Assembly (NCBI GenBank): GCA_029204225.1
Contig: CM055100.1
Location: forward strand, 66,034,322-66,098,321
DNA length: 64,000 bases
Direction: 5' to 3'
Origin: Diphasiastrum complanatum
Lineage: Eukaryota; Streptophyta; Lycopodiopsida; Lycopodiales; Lycopodiaceae
The notes beneath the pieces are model-generated. The model was not told the origin of the DNA and ran no database searches. It saw only the letters and a list, made by a program, of their open reading frames with translations. Positions 1 to 11,049 of the stretch are shown piece by piece (position 1 is the stretch's first letter; each line of letters begins with the position of its first letter). Both the position numbers and the translations under genes were made by a program.

Positions 1-123
1 AAATGTTGAGTAGTACTGGTTTTGATAAAAATCAGAACTGGAACATTCCTACGACAACTAACGGATTCTAGAGCCACTCAAACATATGAGTTTGATCTGA
101 TTAGGTACCAAGCTTTGATATCA

Positions 124-740
124 TGTTGAAACTATGTGATAATGATGTCGAATAAATATTTGATTCTGATGCGAATGTAGACAATGTAGAAACACTATCA
201 GACATACATCTATGATTGAGCTACGACAAATTATCATTCAAAATTGCAAAAATCTAAGGATTGAATGATAAAACTCAGACATGTTTGGATATTTCAACTA
301 CTTCAGTATAATGCAACAAATTGTGATAACAAAATTTTTGAACAAGATGAATGTAGGCACAAGTAATCTATTTATTAGAAATTCAAAAAAAAAAGATAGA
401 ACACTTCCATTATCTTACTCTAATATGGTGAAGCAAATAGCTTCACTTATTATGATATATAAATTTCTCATATATGAATTGTAATCTCTATAGCTTGTTA
501 CAACTCATCTCATTAAACAACAAACTTGTTGTTGGGGATGTGTTATGGCTGATGAATTTGTCGGATTCACGAAAGTTTTGCGAAGGCGAATCAGTCACGA
601 CTCTCCTCAGCTCGAATGGAGTTCAGATGCGATCGCTGGACACTGCCAGCTGAATCACTCCTACAGTCCTCCAGAGTGTAGTCCGTCACTACTGATCTAC
701 GTTCATAAAATTAATACAGCATTCAACATAGTTTCAACCA
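124..740 (-). mobile_element. Candidate LTR with 13-bp inverted ends and adjacent PBS-like site
   Basis: The segment opens with TGTTGAAACTATG and closes with CATAGTTTCAACCA, so its ends are inverted copies of each other with LTR-like TG..CA character. Just left of it (about 105-123), the minus strand reads TGATATCAAAGCTTGG. This resembles the initiator-Met-tRNA primer-binding site used by many copia elements. The reading is a 5' LTR of a minus-strand copia element whose body lies to the left of the window. No second LTR is visible, so this is inference from end structure alone. Confidence 0.35.
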
Positions 741-1481
741 AAGTGCGGAATTCAAAATGAACAAGAAGAAACTCAGACACGAAATTAACAACAAAATCAT
801 TTGCATTCGAGATCAGACACAACACGAATTGATATGTGCGCGAAGGCTACAATATCATCTATTGATTTCTTTTCTCTGATTCTTTGAGCACTACGTGCAT
901 ACCCACGCAGTGCATTTGGCGTGAGGGAAACGCGGTTCTCTCACGAGTAATTGTCTCGCTTTACTAGCGGACAGTTGGATCTTCTGATCCTTGACAGAAA
1001 TGTCTTCGCACGCAGGCGGACAAGTATTCTGTATTTTTTGTCTTGATTGCTTACTAGCATCAAACTATTACATTACACTGTATGTGTATTCTGTTGATCT
1101 ATATGTCAAGTATCATCCCATAAGTATGGTCGCTCTATGTAAATCTAAGATTAGAGTGATTAAGCAACTAGTCAGGGAGTTACAAGAGTGGCAGATTAGC
1201 CACGACCTAAACTGTATCTGCTGACATCATACCATCAGATCAGATATCTGTACTTCTGGGTACTTGCATGATCTTAGCTGGTACTCTTTGGAGCGTGAGG
1301 GCAAAACGGGTTTCGTTTTTGCTCGTATGCCTTTCTCTCATACTAGACCACAAAGGAATCTCATTCATGGATCTTTCGTGTTTGCGAATCGTTCGTCTTC
1401 GTCTCCTTTGACTTTCGTGTTTGCAAAACCTTTCATGCTTCATGTCTCCAGATCTTCGAGTTCACAAATGTCTTTGTCGGG
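741..1481. other. No gene recognised; probable retrotransposon flank
   Basis: No coding pattern is recognisable. The right part (about 1240-1480) directly follows the minus-strand copia RNase H fragment and carries repeats of the words TTTCGTGTTTGC / TTCGTTTTTGC. It may be the degraded 3' end of that element. No LTR boundary is defined. Confidence 0.3.
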
Positions 1482-1811
1482 CTAAGGGCTAAAAGCTAGC
1501 AAGGCTTTGTAGTTGGAAACATTTCGTTTCTTCCACTCCCTCTCAAAGCATGATAGCTTTACGATCTCGAGACTGCTCCTTTTTCTCTCAAAGAGTCCTT
1601 TGTCCAAGGCTTTGGTGAAGATGTCAACAACAATGTCTCTCGTTCCGATGAAGGTGGTCTGTAGCATCTTCTTCTCAATTAGATCCCTGATTAAGTGGTA
1701 CTTGATTGCAATGTGTTTCATTTTGGAATGGAACATGGGATCTTTTGTTAGGTGTATTGCAGAGGTGTTGTCCATCTGCAAGACCAGAGGCTCGTTCCTT
1801 GTTTCGCCCAA
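1482..1811 (-). pseudogene. Ty1/copia RNase H C-terminal fragment
   Basis: The 109-residue open stretch carries the C-terminal copia RNase H signature: LQMDNTSAIHLTKDP, then FHSKMKHIAIKYHLIRD, then DIFTKAL near the end. These match the usual DN.SAI.L..NP, H.R.KHI....H..R and DI.TK.L blocks of plant copia Pol. RNase H degrades the RNA strand during reverse transcription. Only the last ~90 residues of Pol remain, with no RT or integrase upstream on the minus strand. It is a truncated relic. Confidence 0.75.
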
Positions 1812-2089
1812 TTCGTCCAGGAACTGCTTTCTAATTCTTTGATGAGAGTTCGATTACAAAGTGATCAAAGTTCGTAGGCTATGGTTGTATTTCTTAAACC
1901 AAGTAAACTATTTGAAGTTTGGTAGTGAATCACTGGAGTTCGGATTGGAAGTATTGCAATGTTTAGTAACTGTTGTATGGACTGTTCTTCATTCCTTGAT
2001 GTATTTACCGAAAATTATAGCCAGGAATCGTATTGAAGTAAATGCGTTTACAAAAAGAATCATAGATTTTTTGGTTTGCTAGGTCAGAC

Positions 2090-2590
2090 TTGGGAATTAA
2101 ATGGCTATACCATAAGAAGTGCCAAGATAGGGTCAAGCACTATGTTAATCTATCTCGGAAGCACAAGGTATTCATGGTCAACGACTAGGTGTTTTTGAGA
2201 GTCCCTAGTCATGCTAGGGGCTTGAAAACTATTAAGTGTGCAAAGTTGGCGCCTAGGTATTGCGGTCCTTTTAAGGTTATCCAAGTGATAAGCAAGGTCA
2301 CATACAAACTAGACCTTCCAGCTGACATTGGAATTCATCTTGTTTTCCATGTTAATAAGTTGAAACCCTTGTTGGGGGTTGGGGAGACCTGGTCCCTGTG
2401 GAAGATCTAGTGGAACTTCTTCATGATGAGTCCGTGAGTGGACCATCTGAACCCGAGGCGATTGTTAATAGCTGGCAGAGGACTCTACGGAGTAGAGTGC
2501 TTCGAGAATTTTTAGTCAGATGGAGGGGCAAATCAGAAGAGGAGGATACCTAGGAAAAGGAGGCTGATCTCCAGAAGAATTTTCCAAATT
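2090..2590 (+). pseudogene. Ty3/gypsy (chromovirus) integrase C-terminus and chromodomain-like tail
   Basis: Reading through one internal stop and frame changes, the segment encodes a gypsy integrase C-terminus: KLAPRYCGPFKVIQ, then VTYKLDLPADIGIHLVFHV and NKLKP. A chromodomain-like module follows, with RVLREFLVRWRGKSEEEDTW. These are the blocks of the GPF/Y module and the chromodomain that target plant chromoviruses to chromatin. The rest of Pol is absent to the left. The stops and the absence of PR, RT and core integrase mark it as a dead 3' fragment. A polypurine tract and LTR start follow directly. Confidence 0.75.
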
Positions 2591-2614
2591 TTTTTCTACA
2601 AGGAAAAATTTAAG

Positions 2615-3260
2615 TTTAGGGGGAAGGAATGTTACATACCTATGTAACTAGTAGTACTTCAAACCCCTATTGGTCCATTTAGTGTTGGGGGCTAAATGGC
2701 AAGTTATCCTTGGATAAGGGTTAATATTAGAATTAAGGGTATGTGCCTTTGGATAAGGGCAGACAAGTGACTATACCTTGGTTGGAGATATGGATTCATG
2801 TGACCCTTGGATAAGGGGTACCCTTAGGATTAAGGATAAGTGTCTTAGATTAAGGTGCTAGTGTCCTTGGTTAAGTACAGGTAGGTGTTTATGCCTTGGA
2901 TGGAGGTATGGAACCTAGAGAGGTATTAGAAAGTCATTGGATGACTATTTTTCTAAACCTTGGGCCTCAACCTTGAACCATATCACTTTAATGGTCTAGG
3001 ACCAAAGTATACATGCACAACTTGGGCATTGAGACCTAGTAGGAGGGTGCACTTCCAATGGGTCCAATGAGTTACGCCCATGATGGTAGATGCCTCCCCA
3101 TCGATGCCAATGCCAATGATTGGTCCCCTGCTGTAATGCCATCCTGAACTCCAAAATGAGCACACCATGAAGTCCTCCCCATCAGTGTCTCCTCCAGTAG
3201 ATCACCAGCAAAACATCCATCAAGTGTTTGCACTCCGATCACACCCAATTGTGCGATCTC
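2615..3260 (+). mobile_element. Gypsy polypurine tract and start of 3' LTR
   Basis: The purine-rich run TTTAGGGGGAAGGAA (2615-2629) directly precedes TGTTACATACC at 2630, the usual PPT/LTR-start arrangement, immediately after the chromodomain stop. The LTR body contains several imperfect copies of CCTTGGATAAGGG (about 2700-2870). Its right end is not defined; I stop at about 3260, before the next copia fragment. Confidence 0.5.
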
Positions 3261-3339
3261 CATCAGCCCTCCAATCTAGAGTTGGCTCCCAAAGCTTCAC
3301 GCTTTGCCCATTTGCATTTGTAGCATCCTGATTCCATGA

Positions 3340-3893
3340 GATATCTTCGAGCTACTATGGACTTTTGCATTTGTAATGGAGCAGTCGGCAATGACAAACT
3401 CAATCTACTCAGTGGTTACACAGATGCAAGTTGGACAGGAGATGTAGACACTCGTAAATCCACTTTTGGACTTACATTCTTCCTCAACAATGGTCCAATT
3501 TCTTAGAACAATCGCAAGCAATCTTCGATAGCTCTACCTTCCACTGAATCAGAGTATATCGCAGCCTCACAAGCTACAAAGGAAGCAGTTTGGTTGAGAA
3601 ACTTACTTTCAGATATCAGTCTAAATCAATCTGCTCCGACATTATTATTTTGTGATAATCAAAGTGCCATTGCCTTATCATCCAACCCTAGATTTCATTC
3701 TAGGAGTAAGCACATTGAACTAAAGTTTCACTTTGTTAGAAGCAAAGTTCTCAATGAAGAGGTCAAATTGTAGTATTGTCGAATGCAAGATATGACAATA
3801 GATATTTTTACCAAAGCATTAAGCTTGGATGCACACAGAACGTTTTGTGCAGAATTAAGTTTAAAGGTTAAGGCATTCATGGATTCAGATTAA
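3340..3893 (+). pseudogene. Ty1/copia RNase H fragment
   Basis: The + strand encodes a copia RNase H domain in order: LSGYTDASWTGDVDTRKST, SSIALPSTESEYIAAS, EAVWLRNLL, LLFCDNQSAIALSSNP, FHSRSKHIELKFHFVR and DIFTKALS. Catalytic-type Asp and Glu positions (YTDASW, STESEY, CDNQS) are present. At least two in-frame stops interrupt it, including one before NNRKQS and one after EEVKL. Everything upstream in Pol is missing. Its stop is followed by a short purine run and a TG-starting LTR. Confidence 0.75.
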
Positions 3894-3900
3894 GGGAGAG

Positions 3901-5016
3901 TGTTGGATTATTCTCTTTCCTACTAATCGACTAATAGGTTAAAATCTTCATCCAACTGTTTATCCAGTTCTACGAATTTTTCCGTGTCTTTATACAATCT
4001 GCAGAATTACAAGTGTTTTTACATAGTCTGCAGAATTACACAGAGTTTGACAACAGTGTCATATTTTCTCTCTCTACGAACTCGACAGTGTTGCTTGTCA
4101 GGAATTACGAGTAAAAATGCAGTGTCGCATTTTTTGCTTGTGGCAATTTACGTTCATTTATGCAGAATGACAGTTTACGTTCATTTATGCAGACAGACTG
4201 ATTACGACCAATTGTCACCGCTTATCAACAAGTAACTTCTGAAACTGGATGAATGCCAGCAGACTCCAGCCAACTGGCAATCACATTTGACGACCTAATT
4301 ACTTAGTATAAATAAGCTATTCATACATCTCATTATCAATGATCAATCAACATTGTGAATTGTGAAGGAGTTGAGTGTTATTACACGACGCTTCTTGCAC
4401 TCTCATCAAGTAGATCATTCATAACCAGAAAGTATTGTTGTTAGCTCTCTATCAAGCTTTCAAGCTTGAACTCTCTTGAGCATTCTAGTTCAGTCTTTTA
4501 GAGATTTATTTTAGAGTTGCTATCGCGCTACTACTTATCAACAGAATTGCTTATCATCAGTCTTATTCTCAGTTACTCAGAGATAGCCTTAGAGTGCGCA
4601 GTTTCTATTCACTATTGTCTTGCACTCATTAGCATATGATCTTATTTTTATGAATCAATATTATTTTCTTATTGCGTTCAGTTTGTGTCAAAATGCATGC
4701 ATCTCTGTATTGCTTTTGTAACTGATAGAAATTGTCTAAGAATTCAATACTTTATGTTTGAATACGTAATCACTTAGTATCTAGCGATTTCAAAGTTAGT
4801 TGCTAAAGATTGAATGTGATTTCCATCACTATTGCTTTGTTCAATTTTTGATAGGCATAGTCATGCATTGGAAGTAGGAAGTTTCCGCATTCTATTACTC
4901 ACCTATTTCCATCACATCGAATAGAGCCTCAAGTTTTATGTAAGCGATCTATATCCATGCTTTTTCTTGCACTCCATCACCAGCAATAAATGTGTTGACA
5001 GACTTCTACCACAACA
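3901..5016 (+). mobile_element. Candidate copia 3' LTR
   Basis: The sequence starts TGTTGGATTA directly after the purine run TTAAGGGAGAG that ends the copia RNase H fragment. A TATA-like word (TATAAATAAG near 4307) lies inside. The inverted partner of the first five bases, CAACA, occurs at 5012-5016 and is proposed as the end. No 5' LTR is in the window, so the right boundary is a guess. Confidence 0.4.
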
Positions 5017-7077
5017 AACGCAGGTAGGTGTCGTGGGACTAAAAGTACTATTTGCCAAGCTTACCCAAGTGGGCCTTGCCACAGTACACTATATAGGTAG
5101 AGTAATAAGTGTGAGGGCACTGGCTTTCTGTGTGTATAAGCTCAACCCAATGAGCACGCAAACTAGTTTTGTAGAACTTGCAAAACTAGGAATAACTGAC
5201 TAGGGGCTTAAAACTCTAAAATGACATTAGAGGCCCTAAGTCAAGTTGTTAATAAAAAGATAAAAGAGCCCAAATTAGAACTCACATGAAACATTTGATT
5301 TGCCCTTATGCTTTCTCAATACCATTAGTTTTCTTATGTGTTAATGTTGGCTGATTCTGACGAATCCCCAAGATACTCGACCAGAGCTACCCAAGAGCAC
5401 CTCTCACCTTAGACCGAGGAGGTCTCTGGGAAGACGAGATGAACGAAGACTGAGAGTTGAGTATGAGAGCTGAGGAATACTAGTTAATATTGTCAAGTAG
5501 AAACTGTATAAGCCTCATGGTGAATCCTGAAAGATGGAATGACCATGTAGGAACTAGTATATCTAGGCAAATGTAATAAATGCAAGCCCCTCTTAGAAAA
5601 GTAGAACGAGCCACCTTTTGATGGTGACATCTAGTGGAGAGCATAATTCCACATGTAATTTGTGTAATGTCGAAATGCCACTAAAGTGCCACCTAAGGAG
5701 CTCTCTTGCTTATTTAAGAGACACCCCCTTTATAGAAAGGAAGCTTTTTGTAAATGTATCAACTCCATCCTGAAATGAGAAGATCTTCCATGAGTTTTGA
5801 TGCATTCTTGAGCTCCTTGATCATTCTTGTTTCTTGAGTGATGCATTAATGATCTTGACCTTTCATTTCCTTTGTGTGTGGTTGTGGACTATAGTTGTGG
5901 ATTAGATTTCTTGTTTTCTTGTGGATTAATATAGGAATCAACATTCAGGTATACTAAATAGGCTGGATTTGTGGAGTAGATCTTGCTTATCCTAGACATT
6001 CTAGTTCTTGATGTCCTTGGGGTGTCCAAGAATCAAGACATGAGTGTTTCTTGATTCTTGGACTTCTAAAATGCTGTCTAGTTTAGTTTAATTAGTTTCT
6101 TGTTTTCTGTTTTGGTGGATTAATGTAGGTTGCAAGCATCCAAGAGATTTGTAGCCAGTAATGTGGTATAGATCTTGCAAATTCATTTACGTTTTGGTTT
6201 CTTGAGTTTCTTGGAAAATTCAAGAATCAAGAAGATGGAGCTTCTTGATTCTTGAATGCTTGTAGGAGTTAGTTTTCTTGTTTTTTATATGGAATGTGGC
6301 ATGCTAGGCTAGTTTTCTGATCTTGCAATTAGTTTAGTTTCCGTTTTGCAATGATCCGTTCTAGCATTCTATTTTTTAGTACCATAGTAATGTCCAACCG
6401 TGTTTCAAGAAGAGCTATTTTTGGGCATTCTTGGTGTGCTTGCATGGTAGAATAATTGCAAGTGATTTCAATAGTTCAAGAGTGTTCGAAATATGAGTAT
6501 CCGTGACAGGCTGAACCATACTACAACCCCGAGAATCTTTCTGCCTGATCTAGGCATTGTAATAAGCAAGATAAATACTAGTACATGCCCACAATCTCTG
6601 TTTTGACAGGCAGAACACCAAGCTGTTTAAGCTGTAAACAGGAAGTAAATGAAACAAAGAACAGTAAATAGATTCTAGAAGAGAAATCTATCAACAGTTA
6701 ACTTGAATGGCTTGGATTAGAATCCTCGCCATTGTAATTAGCCAATCAAAGATTAGGGGCATGGCGTTCCCCAAGAATAAAAAGGTACTCCTTATACCCA
6801 TTCTCTATGTTCAATAGGAGGAGGACATCCTTGCACTCTACTCTCTCACCTCCCTATCTTCTTTGTGTTTGATGCTTGTGACTATTTGCAATTTCATTTG
6901 CATTGCTCTTTCTTGGGATCTTTAGAGAGGTGAGAGAGGGAGGGATGTAAGTTGCTTTCTTGTGGTTAGTTAGGTGTGGTTAGAGTAGGAGGAGGACAAT
7001 TTTTGCAAGCTAACTTCGCAAGGGAAGGACTATTCCCTTGGGAACGAATCTACGCGTGACAGGTGACTTAGGCCACT
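5017..7077. repeat. LTR-like noncoding DNA with a ~187-bp internal duplication
   Basis: There are no supportable genes. Between about 5904 and 6290 two consecutive units share TTTCTTGTTTTC, GTGGATTAAT, TAGATCTTGC and a CTTGATTCTTG pair, with a period of about 187 bp. A TATA-like word (TTATTTAAG near 5718) and a TG-starting segment near 5345 suggest LTR origin. The stretch 6491-7077 is AT-rich and has no recognisable coding. Confidence 0.35.
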
Positions 7078-8860
7078 ACACTTAACATAGTTAATCGAGT
7101 GATTGAACTTGATCAATCTAAAGTTTGGGACAATCAATTTTGGCCCCTTGTAGACGAAATTGTCTCCTTTCACTCAAGATGGCTCAAATTTGACGTCAAT
7201 CACCCGTGATAGTTTGAGTTTGATGCATATATATGAGAAAAGTTGATGTCTATCAGTGTAAACAACCCCATTTGTTGTCCATCACTCAAAATAGTGGAAT
7301 TTTTGACTTTTGTCAGTGAAGATTGTCCATTGAGTGATGAAATTAGAAAATTTTTGACTTCAAGACATTGTGATAGCTCGAATTCAGTACTTGTCACTTG
7401 GGGTAGCCCAGATTCGATGCCTATCTCTTTCATTAGCTCATTGAGTGATCAAGATGGAGCAATGTGGAGTTCAAAACATTCAAATTGATTATTTCTTGTC
7501 CCATATCATTGAAATTGGCCTGTACCACACAATATAAATTAAAATTGTTGTCTATTAGGTGAGATGGCACAATGTTGGCCCTTATCGCTCAAGATTGTCC
7601 ATTGAGAGATCCAATTAGAAGAATCACGAGTTTAGGACATTCAAGTAGTTTTTATACGGTGCTTACATGTGAGACAACTCGATTTTTGGTCTCTGTCAAT
7701 TGACATTGCTCATAATTGACCAACATCACATGAGATAATCCAAAGTTGATGTTTATCAGTGTAAATAGCCCCATTTGCAACCCATCACTCAAGATAGTTA
7801 AATTTTTTACTTTTGTCAGTCGAGATTGTCCATTGAGTGATGAAATCAGCAAAATTTTGACTTTGAGACATTGATATATGTCAAATTTGGCACTTGTCTA
7901 CGGGATAGCCTAAATTCAATGCTTATCTCTTGACTTAGCTCATCAAGTGATCAAAGTCGACTAACATGGAGTTCAGTACATTCAAACTGATTATTGTTGA
8001 TTCCTTCTCACTGGAATTGACCCGTGCCACACAATATAGTTCAAAATTGTTGTTTGTTACTTGAGATGACACAATGTTGGCCCTTATTGCTCGAGATATC
8101 CATTGAGAGATCCAGTTAGAGGAATATTGAGTTTAGTACATTCAAGTAACCTTAATATGATGCTTACATGTGAAACAGCTCAATTTTGATCCCTATCACT
8201 TGACATTGCTCATAATTGAGATCATAACTGACCAACATCACATGAGATTATTCAAATTTGATGTTTATCAATGTAAGCAATCCCATTTTGGCACTTGTCA
8301 CTCCAGATTGCTCACAGAGTGATTGACTTCGACTTATGTTGAGCTTACAAAACTCAAATAGACAGAATTTGCTGCCTAAATATTTAATGCCTAACCTGTG
8401 ATTTTGCTAGACGTTGTCACCTGACATGGCTCATGAAGTGATCACACTCAACCAATATTAAGATAGGTTGAGTTCGAGCCCTTGTCATTGAAGTTGATCC
8501 CTATCACACGAGCTAATTGAAATTCAATGTGCTTCTTCTGGAAAAGCTCATTTCGGTGCTTGCCACTCGAGGTTTCTCGTAAAGTGATTGAATTTGAGGA
8601 ATTTTGAGCCCATGAAATTCATATAGCTCAAAGTTGATCCCCATCACTTGAGATAGCTCATGTTCAATGCCTAATGGAAGATCACAGTCCTTATCACTTG
8701 ACATAGTTAATCAAGTGATTGAACTTGATCAATCTAAAGTTTGGGACAATCAATTTTGACCCCTTGTAGACGGAATCGTCTCCTATCGCTCAAGATGGCT
8801 CAAATTTTATGTTAATCAATCATGATAGTTTGAGTATGATGTGTATATACTCAAAAGGAT
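7078..8860. repeat. Degenerate tandem array, ~30-bp monomer with ~510-bp higher-order unit
   Basis: The whole stretch is built from variants of ATCACTCAAGATAGCTCAA followed by TTGATG-like words about every 29-31 bp. A higher-order unit is visible: the block starting GATGTCTATCAGTGTAAA at about 7243 returns near 7749 and, more divergently, near 8260 (spacing ~510 bp). The first ~150 bp (7078-7230) return almost intact at 8697-8850. Short ORFs in it are by-products of the repeat. It looks like an old minisatellite or satellite block. Confidence 0.7.
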
Positions 8861-10655
8861 ACTTCTTAAACCAAGCTACCTATCTGTGCACTTCCGAACT
8901 CACCAAACGAGCATATGCTTTTATGCTTGGGCCAGAATGCCCACCCAATAGCAACCCACCCTTAACTTCGAACTTTACCAGCCAACCCACCTAACAACCC
9001 CAAACTTGCCCAACCAAGCAAGCTACATGATTCTTTGTTCTCGCTTGCCTCAACAAGCTACCCTTACATCCGAACTTGTCAGTGAGCTTTTAACTCGCAA
9101 CAAGCTGAAGAAAAAGCCCCTTTTGGAGCTAGCTCACCTTAGAGGGTGCCTACTTGCTTGCCTTTTATGTGAGCAAGTTGAAGGAATTAGCAATTCCATT
9201 GCTTGCTCCACCAACCGAGCCGCCCTCACCAACTAAACGAATGTCTACTATCACTATCTAAAACTGGTAGCACCTCCGTACACATAGCTAACGAGTGTCC
9301 CTCATTACCGATCCAATGAAAAATCAATCTATACAATAGTTTTCAACTATCCTTCATTACCGATCCAATGGAACATTAACCTATCTAGAAAGTTAGATCA
9401 TTAGTAGGACATAGAAATATTTGCACTACAAAGTATTGACTATAAATAGCATAACCATTCAAGGAAACTCAACGGGTTATGAGCACTATCCAAAAATCAA
9501 GAATTGCACGGGAAACATGGAGAAAGACTTGTTGCAACATTCTTTTTAAAACCCACCTAAAACACTGATGAATTACATCTAGTTATAGTTGTGCATAAGT
9601 GCCCTAAGACTCACTAGTTCAAATTCCTAGAACATAACGTGAAATTTCACTACTATAGTGTCCAGCAATTTATTTCAACTTTGAAGATCAAGATTTATTT
9701 TGACCCTGTATTTCAATCCTCTGCTACAGTAGCTCACATTTTACATTTTGAGCTTGTGGGTAAAAATACTATTTTGACCTTGAGAATCGAAATTATATTT
9801 TGACCATGGTATTTCAATTCGATACTTGACTATCAAATACATCTCATTAGTGACAAGGAAGGAAGCAAAAAGTGGCACAATTTGAAAATGGCCACTCTCT
9901 ACACTATATTTTGAAAAGCTCAAGACAATACTCTTTGCAATGGAGTTCTTTCACTGATTTTACAATAGGGGCTAGGCTTAAGTTCATATTTTATTAATGT
10001 TTGAGTTGCTACAAATATTTTCAGCACTACAAGAATCTAATTGTTTTGATAAGATGGACTCTTGACATGGAAATGCAGTCACATTTCCACAAGAAAGAAG
10101 TCACTCAATAAGAATCATATTTTAGATATTACATGGAATTTAGTGTATTTACTTACTCTAAATACTCAAAAAAATAAAAAACAAGAAAACCTATTTGTTT
10201 GATATTTTATGCTAATTATTTTAGGAGGTAAAAACTCTAATTTAGCATTTTCACAACAACTCAAACAAATTTGTTGCACCTAAATCTAGCCAAATTTAAC
10301 AAGACTAATATTTCAAGAGGATTTGCCATTCATAGGGTATTTAAATACTTTGACAAAAAGCTTACATGGCAAAGCTACAAATTTAAATAGTTAAAACTAA
10401 AGTCCAAAATGTCACTACTCTACTTCTAAAAAGGTACTAGGGTTGATGAGATTGCATGTGACATGGATCATAAAGTGTATCTCGGTTTTCAAAGGGATAA
10501 ATTATCATTTTATTGTAACACTTTTTTTTTTCAGAAATCTAAACAATAAACCCAACTTCCTTAATTCACACAACTTGTTTAACTCAATAGTTATAAAATC
10601 TCTTTGTTTTACTAGTCACAAAATAAAAGCAATCATGTAACTTAATCACAACAAC
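8861..10655. other. AT-rich intergenic DNA, nothing recognised
   Basis: There is no convincing coding sequence. Words such as CCGATCCAATG, with flanking sequence, occur twice near 9310 and 9360, and several homopolymer tracts are present. ORFs up to ~76 codons lack any family signature. Confidence 0.4.
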
Positions 10656-10657
10656 CA

Positions 10658-10850
10658 AAAACCAACATACTTACAATTTAATTTAAAGGTCCTCCAATAC
10701 CGAACATCTCTTTTGTTTTTTACAAACAACTAGTTTGCCTTCATACAAAAGGCAAAAACCAACATACTTACATATTAACTTCAATGTCCTCCAATACCAA
10801 ACATTTCTTTTGTTTTTTATGAACAACTATTTTGCATTCATACAAAAGGC
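10658..10850. repeat. Direct duplication, 97-bp period
   Basis: A block starting ACCAACATACTTACA at 10,661 is repeated from 10,758. Both copies contain GGTCCTCCAATACC/TGTCCTCCAATACC, TTTTGTTTTTTA and CATACAAAAGGC. The duplication covers the 3' end of the minus-strand reading frame described next, so it looks like a local tandem duplication of that exon end. Confidence 0.7.
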
Positions 10851-11040
10851 AATCTACTAATTCTTCTCTCACGCAAGTGTACAAATGGTTTTTTGCAACT
10901 AAATTTTTTCTAGTTAAATCTTTTAGACTATTATAATGCTCTTTTAATTTGTCGTACAAATCATCTATTGTACGTAAATTAAAATATCGCATTAAAATAG
11001 TTTCTTGGTCCTTTAAATCAAAATATTCTATGTCGTATAC
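10768..11040 (-). CDS. Hypothetical minus-strand exon, unrecognised
   Basis: The minus strand is open from a good acceptor (TTTTTTTATAG, near 11,041-11,051) to a stop at 10,768, about 90 residues. It begins VYDIEYFDLKDQETILM and contains DDLYDKLKEHYNSLKDL. The peptide is hydrophilic and rich in Lys, Leu and Asp, with a likely helical centre and a Cys pair (YTCVREELVDCLLYEC). I do not recognise the family. No neighbouring exon was found, and the 97-bp duplication of its end argues for a decaying copy. It could be a transposon fragment. Confidence 0.25.
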   Translation of the reverse strand, partial: VYDIEYFDLKDQETILMRYFNLRTIDDLYDKLKEHYNSLKDLTRKNLVAKNHLYTCVREELVDCLLYECKIVVHKKQKKCLVLEDIEVNM

Positions 11041-11049
11041 CTATAAAAA

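Noticed and set aside
6491-7077. Solo LTR bounded by the two CGTGACAGG words near 6,500 and 7,055
   Set aside because: The words are direct, not inverted TG..CA ends, and no target duplication could be shown.
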